Below, piece after piece: positions 48,783 to 61,249 of a stretch of 64,000 bases of DNA. This DNA is from Paragonimus westermani. Taxonomy: Eukaryota > Platyhelminthes > Trematoda > Plagiorchiida > Troglotrematidae. The DNA is taken from contig QNGE01001006.1 in NCBI GenBank assembly GCA_008508345.1, positions 33,101 to 97,100 on the forward strand, given 5' to 3'. Both the position numbers and the translations under genes were made by a program. Within the stretch, counting starts at the first letter, position 1. Each line of letters begins with the position of its first letter. Under the pieces are notes generated by a model. It saw only the letters and a program-made list of their open reading frames with translations. It had not been told where the DNA came from and searched no databases.

Positions 48783-51060
48783 CTACCAGTGTTCATGTTC
48801 TATCTGCTTTGTTCAAACCATGTTGAATTGTCCCCCTTTTACTATGTAATGCTTTTCTTGAGCTAACTTGACCTAAGTGAATTTTTTCATGCGCAAATCA
48901 GATAAATGGCTATAGGAAATAAACTAAAGGAATAATCAGTCAGAGACAAGTAGTGGATACACTGTTTTCCAGTCTACATAACATCTGCTTCCTATTTTGG
49001 TAAACACGTGATTGATGGATCATGTATTCTATAAACTTAGCGAATGCAGGCGGCGTAGATTGCACCATATTCGATTTGTCATTCCCGTGACCACCACCAA
49101 TAATCATTCCAGTCATGACTGTTTAAAAAAAGTCGGTTAATTACATAAACAACTGGTAACTGTTTTTTGTGATTGCTAGGGCATGTAAAAGAAAACCGAA
49201 CCACACAATGTAGTGGATTCTGACAAACAAAAAGACAACTATTATTGAAAAAACTGCATACGGCCCCGTTCTAAACATGCACTCTTTCTCAAAAACTAAG
49301 AGAGTTTTGAAAGTATGCGGCTGTATTCACAAAAACAGGGTAGTTTTTGAAAACGGCTTTTTTATGTGTGTAGGTCTAGAGCTTCAAGTTGGACGAACAA
49401 CCACACGGACTAAAAACATGTTGACCTTTAGCATAAAACAGTTCTATCGAAACCTAGTATCTGAATGCGGCCTGTGAGCTTTGGGGATTATACAACTTGT
49501 TCCAAGTCGGCTTAAGCAGTTTTTGGATGGAACGAACAATCAAGTAATTTGTGGTAAATCCCGTTAAGAAGCACTAGCGGTTGCTACTGGTGAGTCACTG
49601 TGAACGTAGTAGAGCATGAAGTCAACAGAAACGAAAGAAAATGGCAATAAACCCTTAACAACAATAAACACAAAGTATGGAAGCACCAATTAATTGCGCT
49701 TATTCCCAAGAGTCTTTGTTCGAACAGTGCATGCGAGCTATCAGCAACGTACAGTAATCAAGCGAGCAGTTTGGGTACCCAATATGGATAAGACGGCATC
49801 AACGAGATAGCCATTATATAGAGATCACATTGGCCCGGTTCACTAATTGTCAACTGCACGAAAATGCTTCGGTGAGGTCAACATGAGCATCACTACATCA
49901 GAGTGACATTAGTCATCCATAACCTTACCCTGCCAGAAATTGGGTGAATCATGTGACTTCAAGATCGGCGACGGACAAAGTCAACATTTTTGAACACATT
50001 TGTGATTACTTTTTTCTCATTACATCATAAGTCAGACACCTAGAGCATGGTATTACTGTTTAACCGAAGTTTTTTGCAGGAGCTGACTGGGTGAGTACAA
50101 TTAAGTTCCGCATTCAAAACCGGTGTCCCAACCTTCGCATTCCGTTCACGCCTAGACTAACAGCTGCGTACGAGTGAGAGCGGTCATACCGATATGACTG
50201 AAATTCCATCTTACAGCGTCTAACACCCACAGCTCGAATAGGGTACAGACCTGTTTACAGTCCTGTTTACAGTCGAATACGAATTTCAGTGAGAAGACTT
50301 TCGGACAAAGAAACGAAGCAAGTAGATAGTGACTGCCATTGTCATAAGAATACACTTTTTCAAATCGCTAATCTAGTAATCTGTGTCATCCAAAGGTAAA
50401 ATAACTCTACATATGCATCGTTGGGCTTACAACAAATTACGCTAGCATGTTGTTCGAGCAGTTGCAAACATACATATTGTTCCCGATAATTCATACAGTG
50501 GATAGTAAGTCATCCAAACAAAATTCAAATACCAGATAATCCATAGCATTAAACACTGAATGATGACACAATCGATGAAGGAGAAAACAATTTCCAACTT
50601 AAGGTAATTAACAGTTCCCCTGATATTTACCATTAAATAAGAATAACACCTCAGTAGAAATAAACAACGAACGACAATGGTGTCATTATTTTGAAGGATG
50701 AAACTTCAGGGATTCTGATAAGCTTCCCCTTCAGAAAACTCAGTACATTTTTTTACATTATAATAAAAAACTCACGAAGAACTCCTATCACGCATGCTCG
50801 AATATGTTTTCATGACTTTCACTACAATACCGTTATTTCTTGGAGAATAACTCATCTGTACAACCCCTGCTACATCTTTATTTGCGAAATTAGTCTAATG
50901 TGTCTGCACACTACGGGAACGTCTATCTTTAACTGACACAACAAACTTTGTACCGAAATTATTGTCTCCCATCCTCTTCCAGAATTAGACAATGGGAGTG
51001 GAACCAAGTGAACATTTTCTCACTTTCAGTCTTCTGAGCAGTTTAGTCTGAGAGCGGTAC
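48783..51060. other. Non-coding, nothing recognised
   Basis: A short duplication CCTGTTTACAGT occurs twice near 50250-50275. No gene is evident. Confidence 0.4.
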
Positions 51061-51480
51061 ATGCTAAACGGAAGCTCTTCTGTGCTCAAAAACCAAAACG
51101 TGTTCGCAAATTATCCATGGCACTCAGGAAGGAACGTTACATGTGAATTGGTTGAAGGACAACTCGATGGACAGATATTAACGTTTATTAATGCACTTTC
51201 TCAAATTTGTTCAAAACTGTCTAACAATCTACACAAGTATCAAAATCTTGACAATTCATCCTATAGACAATCTTTGCTTCCGAAAAGGTTTGGACAATTC
51301 ACTAGACCTCTGAGGTACAGTCTCGTCAGGCAAACACAAAATCAAACAAAATTTAAACCTTACCATGACAACGGCCCCAAGCAGTACACCAAGATAATGG
51401 GTTTACTCATAAGCATGGTGCAAGATAGACAGCCTATGTTTTTCGGACTAAAATTCCGACCGTTCCCAGCACTTCTTTAA
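51061..51480 (+). CDS. Hypothetical 139-codon open frame
   Basis: Starts at ATG 51061 a few codons after an in-frame TGA and ends at TAA. The product is basic and rich in Asn, Gln, Leu and Ser, without a signal peptide, membrane segment or motif that I recognise. There is no convincing splice acceptor in phase with it. Frames of this length are occasionally expected by chance in this much sequence, so it is only a candidate. Confidence 0.15.
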   Translation: MLNGSSSVLKNQNVFANYPWHSGRNVTCELVEGQLDGQILTFINALSQICSKLSNNLHKYQNLDNSSYRQSLLPKRFGQFTRPLRYSLVRQTQNQTKFKPYHDNGPKQYTKIMGLLISMVQDRQPMFFGLKFRPFPALL

Positions 51481-52244
51481 CATGAAGTGGGCAACCACTG
51501 ACTCAGAAAAAAGATTGACGACCGTTGTTTTCAATCCGGAAACTCGTGCGTTTAACAGTTGACTTCATAATACTGCTCATTACTTTGTTATAATAAAATG
51601 ATTAACCTTCAATAAACTGCAGCTCTAGGTCTTAAGTATCCAGATTGCTAACTGTCGGTATTCGAATTGTGAAGACTATGACCCGTCTGAATTTATTCTG
51701 TCAGGCTTTTATTTGTCAAGGTGAGGAACAGATGACAAAAAATGACCACTATAAGTATGTACAAAATTCCAGTCACTCCAATAAGTCTAGGCAATGAAAT
51801 CAGAAAACGTAGCTCGTGAGAGGACTCTGTCCTTTCGTACATTCACACCAGTCAAAAAACCTGCAAAAAGACTGTGACTAAAACACGTCCCCTCGAAACC
51901 TTAACGGTAATGTGCTCACGTATTTTCTGTCACGGTGCCCACAATGTCACTATTAAACGTTTTTGTGTACAAACAGGCGGATGGGAACGAACAATAATGG
52001 TCGATTAGACGCGCTTCATTATTTTCGGTTTTTTACGACGCAACAAAATGCACAACGTGCCCACATAACTAACAGCAGACAGGTCCGCTGATAGATTAGG
52101 TTCGTATCTGAGTTTTATTGGGCTGCCTTTCGGCTGGGACTTTCAATCAATCAAGCATTCCAAAACATTCTTACAGATCTGTGTCAGTGAACTCGACGTG
52201 ACCACCGTTTCAGGTACATTCGATTTTGAGCTAAATATCATTTA
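51481..52244. other. Non-coding, nothing recognised
   Basis: No feature seen between the open frame ending at 51480 and the SINE starting near 52245. Confidence 0.4.
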
Positions 52245-52440
52245 CAGTTGATTGCCAAGTTCGCATACAGCGCTACTTCCCGGCCGGCCTCTTTCGAAAA
52301 TATGGCACATTACTCTAGCTCCGTTTTTGTTAGAGGTCAACAGGAGCGCACACCACCGTCACGACCGGGACTTAAACACCGACCAAACTTTAATACAGCA
52401 ACCATGTTGATTACTCTATCCCATATTAGGAAGGACCTAC
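52245..52440 (-). mobile_element. SINE-H copy, diverged
   Basis: On the minus strand: a degraded head with GTTTAAGTCCC (near 52368-52378, a B-box relic), a ribozyme-derived segment with CTGTTGA, CCTCT and AAAAC, the conserved TTTTCGAAAGAGGCCGGC block (about 52284-52301), and TGTATGCGAA with a body match to the other copies. The core is mutated and should not cleave. Confidence 0.62.
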
Positions 52441-55183
52441 TTACCTTATCTGAACATGACCGTTTTTGTTTGTGAGCAGTGAACAGGTTGCACCATCACC
52501 TGGATTCTATAGACGAGTACTGCTTGTTAACATCTATCGAGTATGAAGTTATGAATAAAATCAGATACAGACCGCCTAAGAATGAGTACTTTCACAAGAC
52601 CATTAGACAGTGATGGCGATGCACATTTGGCGGAGCTACGCAAATTTGTATGTCTGCTAATAAAGGGTAACCGTCTTAAACAACTGCATATAAATTACCC
52701 CCTCGGACAATACAAAGATTGAAGATGTGTTAGATGCTTGTGTACGCCACACGGCTATTTTCGTAATAAGTAGATTGCAATATATCTGCATATTGACTTG
52801 AAGGGCCATTTTCTAAGTCGACACGTAGAAATTGTGCACTAATTAATATAAAGGTTGACCAATGAAGTGATCATGTTGTTTGGGTGAAGAAATGTTGAGG
52901 TGCAAATAGTGGCCAGACCACATGGCTTTCGGAGGATCGAACACTGTACTGAAGCAGTTGACCAGAGGGTAACATGGACACCAGAATGCGATAAGTACTT
53001 ACGGTATGCAACTTCGTTTGCTTACATTGCGACTGATAAAGGTGCAAGAAATAACTGAGTCATCCCATAGCCTATATTTTGTACCTTTAATGTTTCAGCT
53101 ACGAAAAATGAAATTTTATTTGTCTCTTTCCAGATACTTGACATAATCAGTGTTGTCCATAGCAAAACAACAGTGAATTATGTTAAGGTTCATCAGCTAG
53201 TCAATGGTGAAAATGATTATTTAAAGTGGTAAACAAGGGAACCGGGAATTTAGTTGTGCCCTGATTCAACCAATCAAAATCATGGTGCCTACATTGTGCA
53301 TGTAAAGGTAAAAGTCCTGTGTTAATCAGACGAAAACCTTTGGAAGAAGAATCTTGGGAGATGAACAAGAAATATGATACTGCCTTCCTGGTTATCACCT
53401 TGATTTCTTAGGTCGGTCGACGGCGACTCCGCGATGAAGTGCACAACACGGAAAATGGTTCTATGGCATACTCAACACACTGCATAATCAAGCAGATTCA
53501 TGTGCACCTAAGTTCGGGTTAGAATAAGTTTCCCAAGGACTACCAAACGTCTGCAGCCCAAAGTTATTATAACCAACACTGGATAATCCGGAATGCGTGT
53601 GAACAGATACATATATTGATAATACTGCGATGGGCACATTTTAAATCGTTCCAGTTACCGACAGTTCTTGTCGTCGATAGCCTCAGACAACATTAACGTC
53701 ATGTGATGCGAATCCCACAACCAGAAGTTTTGTTAGTTTTTAACATATGTCCCTTTCGGAATTTCCTCGGAGTGTGCACAGCTGTCATACAAAACCTACA
53801 CGACAATACAGTTCTACTGTTTGCACAAAACTGTTTTGACGCGTCGCCATTACGTGGCATTTCAACCATGTGCACATGTTTGGGTTTTTAGTATATTTTG
53901 CCGTCGAACTTCTTTCTGCTATAACCAGGTGCCCCAAAAAATGTACGATAGTGCGGCAGTGCTGGTAGGTTATTTTCGTCAAACGTTGCGATGGGTTTGT
54001 GTTTTTTCATCTTTTAGCATATGTCGATACTGGCAGTTCACGAAAATTAGCGTATAAAAATGGCAATATTTGTGAGGATGTGCGGAACAACTGACGATCT
54101 AATCGACACGTGACCTTGTTTATACATATACGTATATACACACTGTGCCTAATAGTATTAACACTCGGCAATAGGCAGAATTATGAAGAAACCATTTGGT
54201 CCGCAGTATACAGAGAAAACCGTACTCAACATATGAACTAGGATGTAAGTAAGGTTAATGATTTATTGTATGCTGAAAAATAAACAGCTGGTGAGCATTG
54301 TCGGAGATCTACCAGAAAAACTCCTTTTCATATAATAGATATTATCCTGGTTGAACCATTGTATACGAGAAGAACATGACCCTTAGTCTGGAACGCCACC
54401 AGAAACGTGTATTTCCGTGTAAACCTTGTGTAAGGTCCCATATATGAAGAAAGAGATAGAGAATATCATGTAGAAGTCTTACTATATCTGACTCTAGTTC
54501 TTTCGTTTTATTACGATGTATCTGTTGGTCTACAGACTAACTAATCAGCCGTAAGGCTTTGATCAGGCAGAAGTTGCGATTTTTTTTATATTACAGATAA
54601 AAGGTACACTCGGTGCGCTGGAACGTGTTCAACTGGTCACATTGAAGGAGTGTGTGATACCGCTCTATAAACTGTTACATTGTTCTGAATTTTGCTTTTT
54701 CTGAGCAAGTTTTTCTTATGCACACATACTTATTCAGCTATGAGCCCGATAATATTGTCTTCTGATCTCAGCCGAATTAGTAGGCAAAACGTTGAGAGCA
54801 TACCGAAGAAGAGATAACAGAGGTTTAGGAGCAGGCACAGACTTGACTAGGGTTGGAAAAACTCTAATTTGTCAAACGTTTGGGGGACAAAATCATACAA
54901 GCATATTGTGGTTATCAAACCATATTATATGTTTGGCCGTAATAAACATCAGTATGTTGTTCGGACAGGAATACAGTGGCCATCCTACAAGATAACGGTA
55001 GTTCAATAACAACTAATATTGGACACATGGTTGCGGGCGTGGAAACCGCAAGTTTTGGGAAGGTTTCAATAAAAGGGAACTGTAAGGCTGGCCACAAAAC
55101 GTATTTCATGGTTGAGTAGTGCCGCAGAATTATTAGTGTGCAAAAGACAGAGCCCCCAGCCACTTAGTGAGAAACCTGATTGA
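52441..55183. other. Non-coding, nothing recognised
   Basis: Only short frames (for example 53821-54057, plus, 78 codons). The minus frame 54915-55163 may belong with the Penelope-like fragment to its right. Confidence 0.4.
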
Positions 55184-55400
55184 CTACCGACTTTCTGTGT
55201 TCACGCTCTGTTTCTCCAGATGAGTTGCATAGCAAAGGACCACTGCACCAAATAAGGTCTGGAAACTGATGGTTGGGAACAGTGGTGGTGTTGTTTGTAG
55301 CTCGAGTTGATGGTTTTGGTATTGATATGTTCGCCGAGCTTGGCATTTAGGTTGCAAACGTTTCATCACCAGACGAGGTGACATCATCAGTGCGTAAGTG
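55184..55400 (-). mobile_element. Probable Penelope-like element fragment
   Basis: On the minus strand this contains a hammerhead-type core (55351-55390) followed by GTTTGCAACCTAAATGCC and an open stretch. The pattern CTGATGA-GTCACC...GGTGAY-GAAACGTTTGCAA is one I associate with the terminal region of Penelope-like retroelements, which are known to carry hammerhead motifs. No GIY-YIG or reverse transcriptase domain could be read next to it, so the assignment rests on this motif alone and the ends are arbitrary. Confidence 0.38.
55351..55390 (-). ncRNA. Hammerhead-like core of Penelope type
   Basis: CTGATGA (55390-55384), an extra T, then GTCACC (55382-55377), loop TCGTCT, GGTGAT (55370-55365) and GAAA (55364-55361). 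GTCACC pairs with GGTGAT over six positions, one of them G-T. The next bases CGTTTGCAAC could form only a minimal stem III. A GTC-type cleavage site and a good stem I are not obvious. Motif is likely; activity is doubtful. Confidence 0.45.
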
Positions 55401-56023
55401 TTTCAGCGTATATTTTGAATGTCAAGGTCTGGAAACTTGTTTGTTACATTATACAAAGTCGTTCTATAACTTTGAAGCTAAACAGCAAAAGAGTCAGAGA
55501 GGACTCTGGCAATGAAGCCTGTAGACGATATATTGTTTATACATACGGCTATTTAAATCGCCAATAAATTTCAGAGTTAAAACCTTAACGCCACCAGCTT
55601 TGTTTTGTAGCTGTTGTTGATTATGGGTTAGCAAGTGAAGTTAATTTTACCTCATCTCTGTGCAAACTTCACGAACTCATGGTCAGGGTTGGAATAGACA
55701 TGCGATATTCAGCTATCGTTATCGATGACAGTCTTGGCATACGGTATGAAGGTCACCTGATGATGAATCACTGAAAGCGAGCTTGTTCACTACACATTAT
55801 TTTTCATCATTAGAAACTCCCAACAATGCCGAAGTTAATGAGGAAACAGCGTTTGAGTAAGTGTTGGACATTCAGATTAACCTTCGCTTCTCAATCGAAC
55901 TCATTTTTCATGAGTGTCTACATCAGTTGTGCGGAAAACAACTGTCCAAGCTGAAGTACCTTGTCAGTTAGGAATAAGTGTGAGCAAAGTAAAATAGAAC
56001 TAATCGCAATTAGAAGAGTTGGT
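55401..56023. other. Non-coding, nothing recognised
   Basis: No repeat or exon was identified in this stretch. Confidence 0.4.
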
Positions 56024-56569
56024 TTAGGTGGTAAAAGTGAGAAGATGTACAAAAAGGTGGTGTTTTTCAGAGTGAACTATAACTGCTCTCATCTTGCAAC
56101 AATGTAAAACAAGTTCGATACAATTAAAGAACGCACTATGGGGGTCACCGATCAAGAGAATCTGCAGATGGGTGAATAAAAAGTTATGATCAAGTAGACA
56201 GTCTGTAATAACAGAACGTGAGAATAATGACCACAGGATCAGCTGAAGTATCACCATAAATTGAAAAAAAGACAATAACTCTCGTCTAAACCGTGATGAT
56301 CCACTCACTTCCAATTCACACACACATACAGTAGAGAAGGAAAGGTTATGTGATGAAAACCTACGTAGATAGTATAGTAAATGCAATTCGACACTCCCTG
56401 TTTCGTGCAACGTGAGAGAAAGTTGATAGAGACGGCTTTCCCCTTGAGGCAACGAGTTTACCCAGAGAAGAACTCTGCTGTTAAAACTGATAGACGTAAA
56501 GTACTTTATAAGCTGCTGCTTGCATGCAGAGACCATATAAGCTATACATCTTCGGAACTCAGACGACAA
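56024..56569 (-). CDS. Hypothetical 181-codon open frame
   Basis: The longest open frame on the minus strand. The product is rich in Leu, Ser, Phe and Cys, with hydrophobic stretches around FFQFMVILQLILWSLF and HLQILLIGD that could be membrane segments. I recognise no domain. Its upstream end touches the SINE-H tail at about 56560. A frame this long is unlikely but not impossible by chance, and the composition fits translated AT-rich non-coding DNA. Confidence 0.18.
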   Translation of the reverse strand: MSSEFRRCIAYMVSACKQQLIKYFTSISFNSRVLLWVNSLPQGESRLYQLSLTLHETGSVELHLLYYLRRFSSHNLSFSTVCVCELEVSGSSRFRRELLSFFQFMVILQLILWSLFSRSVITDCLLDHNFLFTHLQILLIGDPHSAFFNCIELVLHCCKMRAVIVHSEKHHLFVHLLTFTT

Positions 56570-56885
56570 TATCGATTACTCACGAATGGTAGGGGATTTT
56601 GGTTGTCATGTAGATTAAACGTCACCCACAATTGATTGTAACTGTCGCATTCAGATAGACCTTTTAGTCGGCCCCTTTCGAAAAGAAGCACTATTCCCGA
56701 ATTTTGCTCTTGTTAGAGCACGTCGGTAGTGCACATCCTTGCCACGGTCGGGACAAGAACTCCGGCCACGATTTCGTGAGGCAACCGTGTTGAGCACTGC
56801 ACCATTGAGCTCACTTTAGGCAAGGTCGAATTATCATGTGTGAACACTCAACCACACTCGCTTGTGAGTGGGGATCAAGTTACCC
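56560..56885 (-). mobile_element. SINE-H copy, nearly full length
   Basis: Minus strand, 5' to 3': a leader with GATAATTCGACCTTGCC, A-box-like ATGGTGCAGTGCTC (about 56793-56806), B-box-like GAGTTCTTGTCCC, ribozyme-derived segment 56688-56732, CTTCTTTTCGAAAGGGGCC, TCTATCTGAATGCGACAG, and the tail CCAAAATCCCCTACCATTCG. The ribozyme segment has the same 45-base length as the intact one at 9979-10023. It keeps stem I (GCACTA/TAGTGC) and stem II (GCTCT/AGAGC) but reads CCGACGT for CTGATGA and AAAA for GAAA, so the catalytic core is lost. Confidence 0.8.
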
Positions 56886-56987
56886 GGTCACTCTGAGAGG
56901 AGACACAGTGACTGTCTTGTTGATTTCAATCGATAAACCCTCGACTTGGACTTCTCGCTAAGTTGAAATTACAGAAGTCATCAACAT

Positions 56988-57027
56988 ATTGAGTGATATT
57001 TCGATTACTGATGAGTGGTAGCAGACT
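56988..57027 (-). repeat. SINE-H tail fragment
   Basis: GATATTTCGATTACTGATGA and GTGGTAG match the reverse of the SINE-H tail. It sits head to head with the plus-oriented fragment that begins just to its right. Confidence 0.5.
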
Positions 57028-57145
57028 GGTTATGCACTACTGACGAGCTCTAACAAGAACAACACCTGAACCTACTGCGTATTTTCGAAAGGGGCTGACT
57101 GGACAGTGTACGGGAATACGACACTGGCGATCGACTGTGAATGAG
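57028..57145 (+). mobile_element. SINE-H fragment beginning at the ribozyme
   Basis: Starts with GCACTA (57034-57039), CTGACGA (57040-57046) and GCTCT-AACA-AGAAC, then a damaged second core strand (AACA instead of GAAA), TACTGC in place of TAGTGC, TATTTTCGAAAGGGGCTGAC, and a short body. Position 7 of the core may be any base, so CTGACGA is acceptable, but the second core strand and stem II are broken. The tRNA-like head is absent. Confidence 0.68.
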
Positions 57146-60100
57146 GTTCAACTCATACAGACACCAAACAACGGAATTCATCCGAAATTCTGGTGGTTTG
57201 GGGAGGGGAACTGGATAGGGGTGGTGAAAAAAACGCTCTACAACTGTTTTTCAAGAATCCACAAAAACGACTATCCGTAGCACACGACAACAAAAGCTTG
57301 TATACGTTGTTCCGACGAACGTTGAGTGACACACGTACAACCAACCGCGCCAAATATCATAACCAGATCAAGAAGCTGGAAACGTGGTGCTGTTGACATA
57401 AATACTATAATCAATCACAAGATCAAACCTCAATTCGTTTGCGTTCGTGGCATAAAACACAATGTTTGGCCACAACAGGCCGACAAGAGTCCAAAGTGCA
57501 CGACGAGTACAGGCACAAACGACCGACAGGCAATGGCGAACCGACCGAATGCGATCAGATCGATCGGCCTTCGAGCAGATTGATCAGCTGGTGACAGTTT
57601 AATGGCGGACCGTATTCACAGGGGGTAGGGAGGGTGAAACTGGCAGATAACAATAGGCATGCGGCAGGTGGGTGAGAATCAATGGCTGGGGGAGGTGGAC
57701 TGGGGGAATCAGTACATTTAGGTTTGTTGTGGAAATAACGGAAACAAGCGTGTAGTTGGACTGGGTCACGAGCAGGTGCGCGACATGATCAGTCGAAAAG
57801 AATTTTGACCTCTAAAAATGACCTACAGCTTGAGTACGAACAACCAACCTCCTGTTTTCCATATTCAATTGGTCATACGGATATTCAAGTAGATATTCAT
57901 ATATTCAGATATTCAAGTAGTAACATTACGCAAATGAAAAGCCCAGCAACCAGTTGTTCAAACGAAGAGATTTGCTGAAAACACAACTGGAAAATGTTTG
58001 TTCTCCGTAAGTGTTCAAGCACAGTATTTGAATAAATAAATCTGATGGACAAAGATTGCCCACACAGTAACCACCCTCTAGTGATACGCCTACATGTGCG
58101 GCTGGTAAGCCGTTGATATTCAACTGTGAACAGTTGTTAAGTGATTTTTGGTTCTGATTTTATTTCGGTCGGAATGCGAGTTTGGATATCTGCATCAGTC
58201 AACGCTTGAAGGCTGCTGAGGAAAATTAAACGTTCAGATTGACCATTCATATGACAGCGTAGCTTGAAATATTCGTGTCTGCGGTTGGCACTGCTTGCAC
58301 ACGTAAATAAATCATCGCTCTATCTTATCCGACTGAAGCACTGACAACAGGTGTTGAAGAGTGACGTCAGTGCACTGAATATTTGTGTGGCAGTTTCAGT
58401 TGTCTCACTGGAGCTGAAATCTCCTGAGCAGTTTGGATCACTGAAGTTACTATGATTCATATGTTCAACAGTCCCAAACTTTTCCAACAGTGAACCAACC
58501 TTACACGAAAAATACTGATTAGAGAAATCTGCAGAAAATGTTCTCATGATATTTAAAACATGTAACGAGGGTGACATTGGTCGCAGGGCGAGATAAGAAT
58601 TCCACTATGCTGTTTATCACTTTTTCCGCTGTAGGTTGAGATACTGAAAGCCACTTTGCCAATAGCTTCACTTAGTTGAGGTCTCCAGCAGACATCTCCG
58701 TTACACAGTGACCACATGCGTTTGATGCAACGCCTCTAGATTAATCCATAAATTCAGAAGGAAGAGGAACACAGATGATTACACGTATCGTCAAGCCGAA
58801 CGAGTTACAGAGCTCAGTAACAGTGCGACATCCAATAGCAAGCGAATGTATTCGGTTGTAAGCAACGGGCCGATCAGAAGGCTGCCAAGAAATGACGGAC
58901 AAAACCGTCAATACGCCGAATAAGATAGGAACAATGTTTCACTAGTAAGAACGACATTGTTACTACTATGGCTTGGCCATTTCACGTATCCCTTTGAGGT
59001 TAACGCGCGCAGGTTGTAGTTCGTTGTGAGTAACTGACCTCAGTGTCAGAACTTTATGTATTTATGTTAAGAGTATCTCCCGAGTCCGTTAACATTGGTT
59101 TTTACACTGGACAATCTTCGAGTCCAAGATAAGAGGTTATGACAAAAGCAATAAGCGTTTATTGGTTAAGGGACGACTACCGAAAAGGAATAAAACAATT
59201 TCGAAACTGGTCATCAAACCAATAATCACTTCATCGTATTCAGAGGAATGCTTAAATTACATATGCTTATGAAAAACCAGTGGGGAAAATGCTTCCAGTT
59301 GGTGAATCGCATTGAAACAAATTGCAAAATACTGTACGTTCGAAGAAAGAAGCCACATATCTGAGTAAACAGTTCAACAGAGTAGCATAACCTGAATTGT
59401 ATCTAGTTGTTTTGGTTTGTACCATGATTGGGAGTTTGGTCTGGAGAACTCACGAGGCAGTCGACAGGTTCGTAAGCAACATAGCGCTCACTTATTCCAC
59501 TGTAACCATCTGGTTAGTTGCAGCATATTGGTTTTGTATTATTGCGTTGACTACCAATCAACTCACTGCAAAAAACTGTTGATTGTACGTATGATGATTG
59601 CTCAGTACAACCAAGGTGTAAGTTTGTGAGGTGAAGTTTGTAATTTTCACTTGAATCACACGTAACCCGGATGCACCAACATACACGAAGTGTAAAACAT
59701 TCAAACAACTTTCGGCGGAAACAACGCCGTAGATCGGCCGCGTTCTTTTTCGTATGCATTTAGTGCAGTTTGAAAATAATGTGATGATCAAACAAAAAAC
59801 TGGGAGGCAAAATAATACAGATTGCGTATCATGCTCCAGCAATACTGTCTGACATTAGCTGCCGGATGATTGTTGCAGCACATTCATTATTCACCACGAA
59901 GGAGTTATTTTGCGTGCTACAACTTATAAACTGCTAAAATTGTTAGCTTTTTATGTGCGTACTCTTGTTTTATAATAAACATATACGGTATTTCATGAGC
60001 ACGACGTACTACAAGTAAATTCTTAGGTATTTGTTTACGATGATTAAAACCGCAAGGGAAATCTAGTTTTTTTGATGGTAAACGGCTGACGATGAAATTA

Positions 60101-61249
60101 ATCTACATACTGGGACTTAGAAAATGCGCTGCTCATAATGTGAGTAGAAAGGCGAACTGTGAAACGACCCAGGCTTGTCATAACATGGTGGCATGCTTTA
60201 TCTCTATCATTACCCCCACTAATATTAGTCTTGCGTTCTTCTAGCAAACTATTGTGACAACTATGCATGTTTTCAAAGACCGAGTCTGTTCGGGTGTCTT
60301 TTGTGTTATGTGCGCTCGAGGTAATTTAAATTGCTGCCAAATGTGACTACATTTGAAGCCTAACCATGAAACTAAGCAGGACAAAACACTAGAAATGTAC
60401 AGCTGGAAAGTCTGACAAGTGGCTTTATTACAACAAGCTCAGTTGATTCTAAAATATCCGCACCAAATGTAGTACGAATGAAGTTGAATAGTTTGGGCGT
60501 CGTGTTTAACATGTTATTGATAAAGAGATCGGGAATAACACAACTGTTACAAGCAATTTGTAATACTCTATGTTTCAACCACCTCGGGTGGCCTTTCTCA
60601 GGAGTGTTGTAATCGGAATCACATTGACAGAGGAACAGAGGTCACATGGGATTTGCCGTGGTTAGGTTAATTTGTGGTGCATCTGACCGGATTGGTCTAA
60701 TCCTTTCTCAGTTGATTCTGTGGCCAGGATAAGGTCGGGCAAATCTGAAAACAAGTACGATGCTATTCTGCAACAAAACAGTAGCGTATGTCACGAGTTA
60801 ACTGAGTAGTTGGTGGTTGTGAGCGTGCTGTGGATATATAAACAATGATTTGTGGACCTTCAAGTTTTGAACGAACAGTCTTAAGGTTTGTACGAGTGCA
60901 AATCACACGTCAATTGTGACTGAATAGAAGGCGACTAAAGTAAAGCCTTTCAAATAACCGTTTGGCAAGTTGAAAACAACCCTAGCCAGTGTGACTTTTT
61001 CGCAGTCTTTCGAACCTACACATCTAATTAACAAAACTGTCAACGAAACCTGTCATTTGAATAATGTAAGGCTGTCGCTTATCAAAAGATTAGAAATAAA
61101 TGGAAAACATAATCATATAAAAAGGTAAATGTCGAGTAAATTTAGCAAATTGATTACTTGTAATAGCTGCCTAGGGTTTTCGAAGGCTGATTTCAATGAT
61201 AAAGGTGGATATCCGCAAAAAAAGACCGGATGATACCACACCTGTGATG
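57146..61249. other. Non-coding, small repeats only
   Basis: A local repetition of GATATTCAAGTAG (57879-57891, 57905-57917) with ATATTCA units between was seen at 57879-57917. A G-rich patch lies at about 57600-57720. Open frames are chance-length with no domain. Confidence 0.4.

Noticed and set aside
55747..55790. CTGATGATGAATCACTGAAAG as a hammerhead
   Set aside because: The sequence between the two core strands cannot form stem II.
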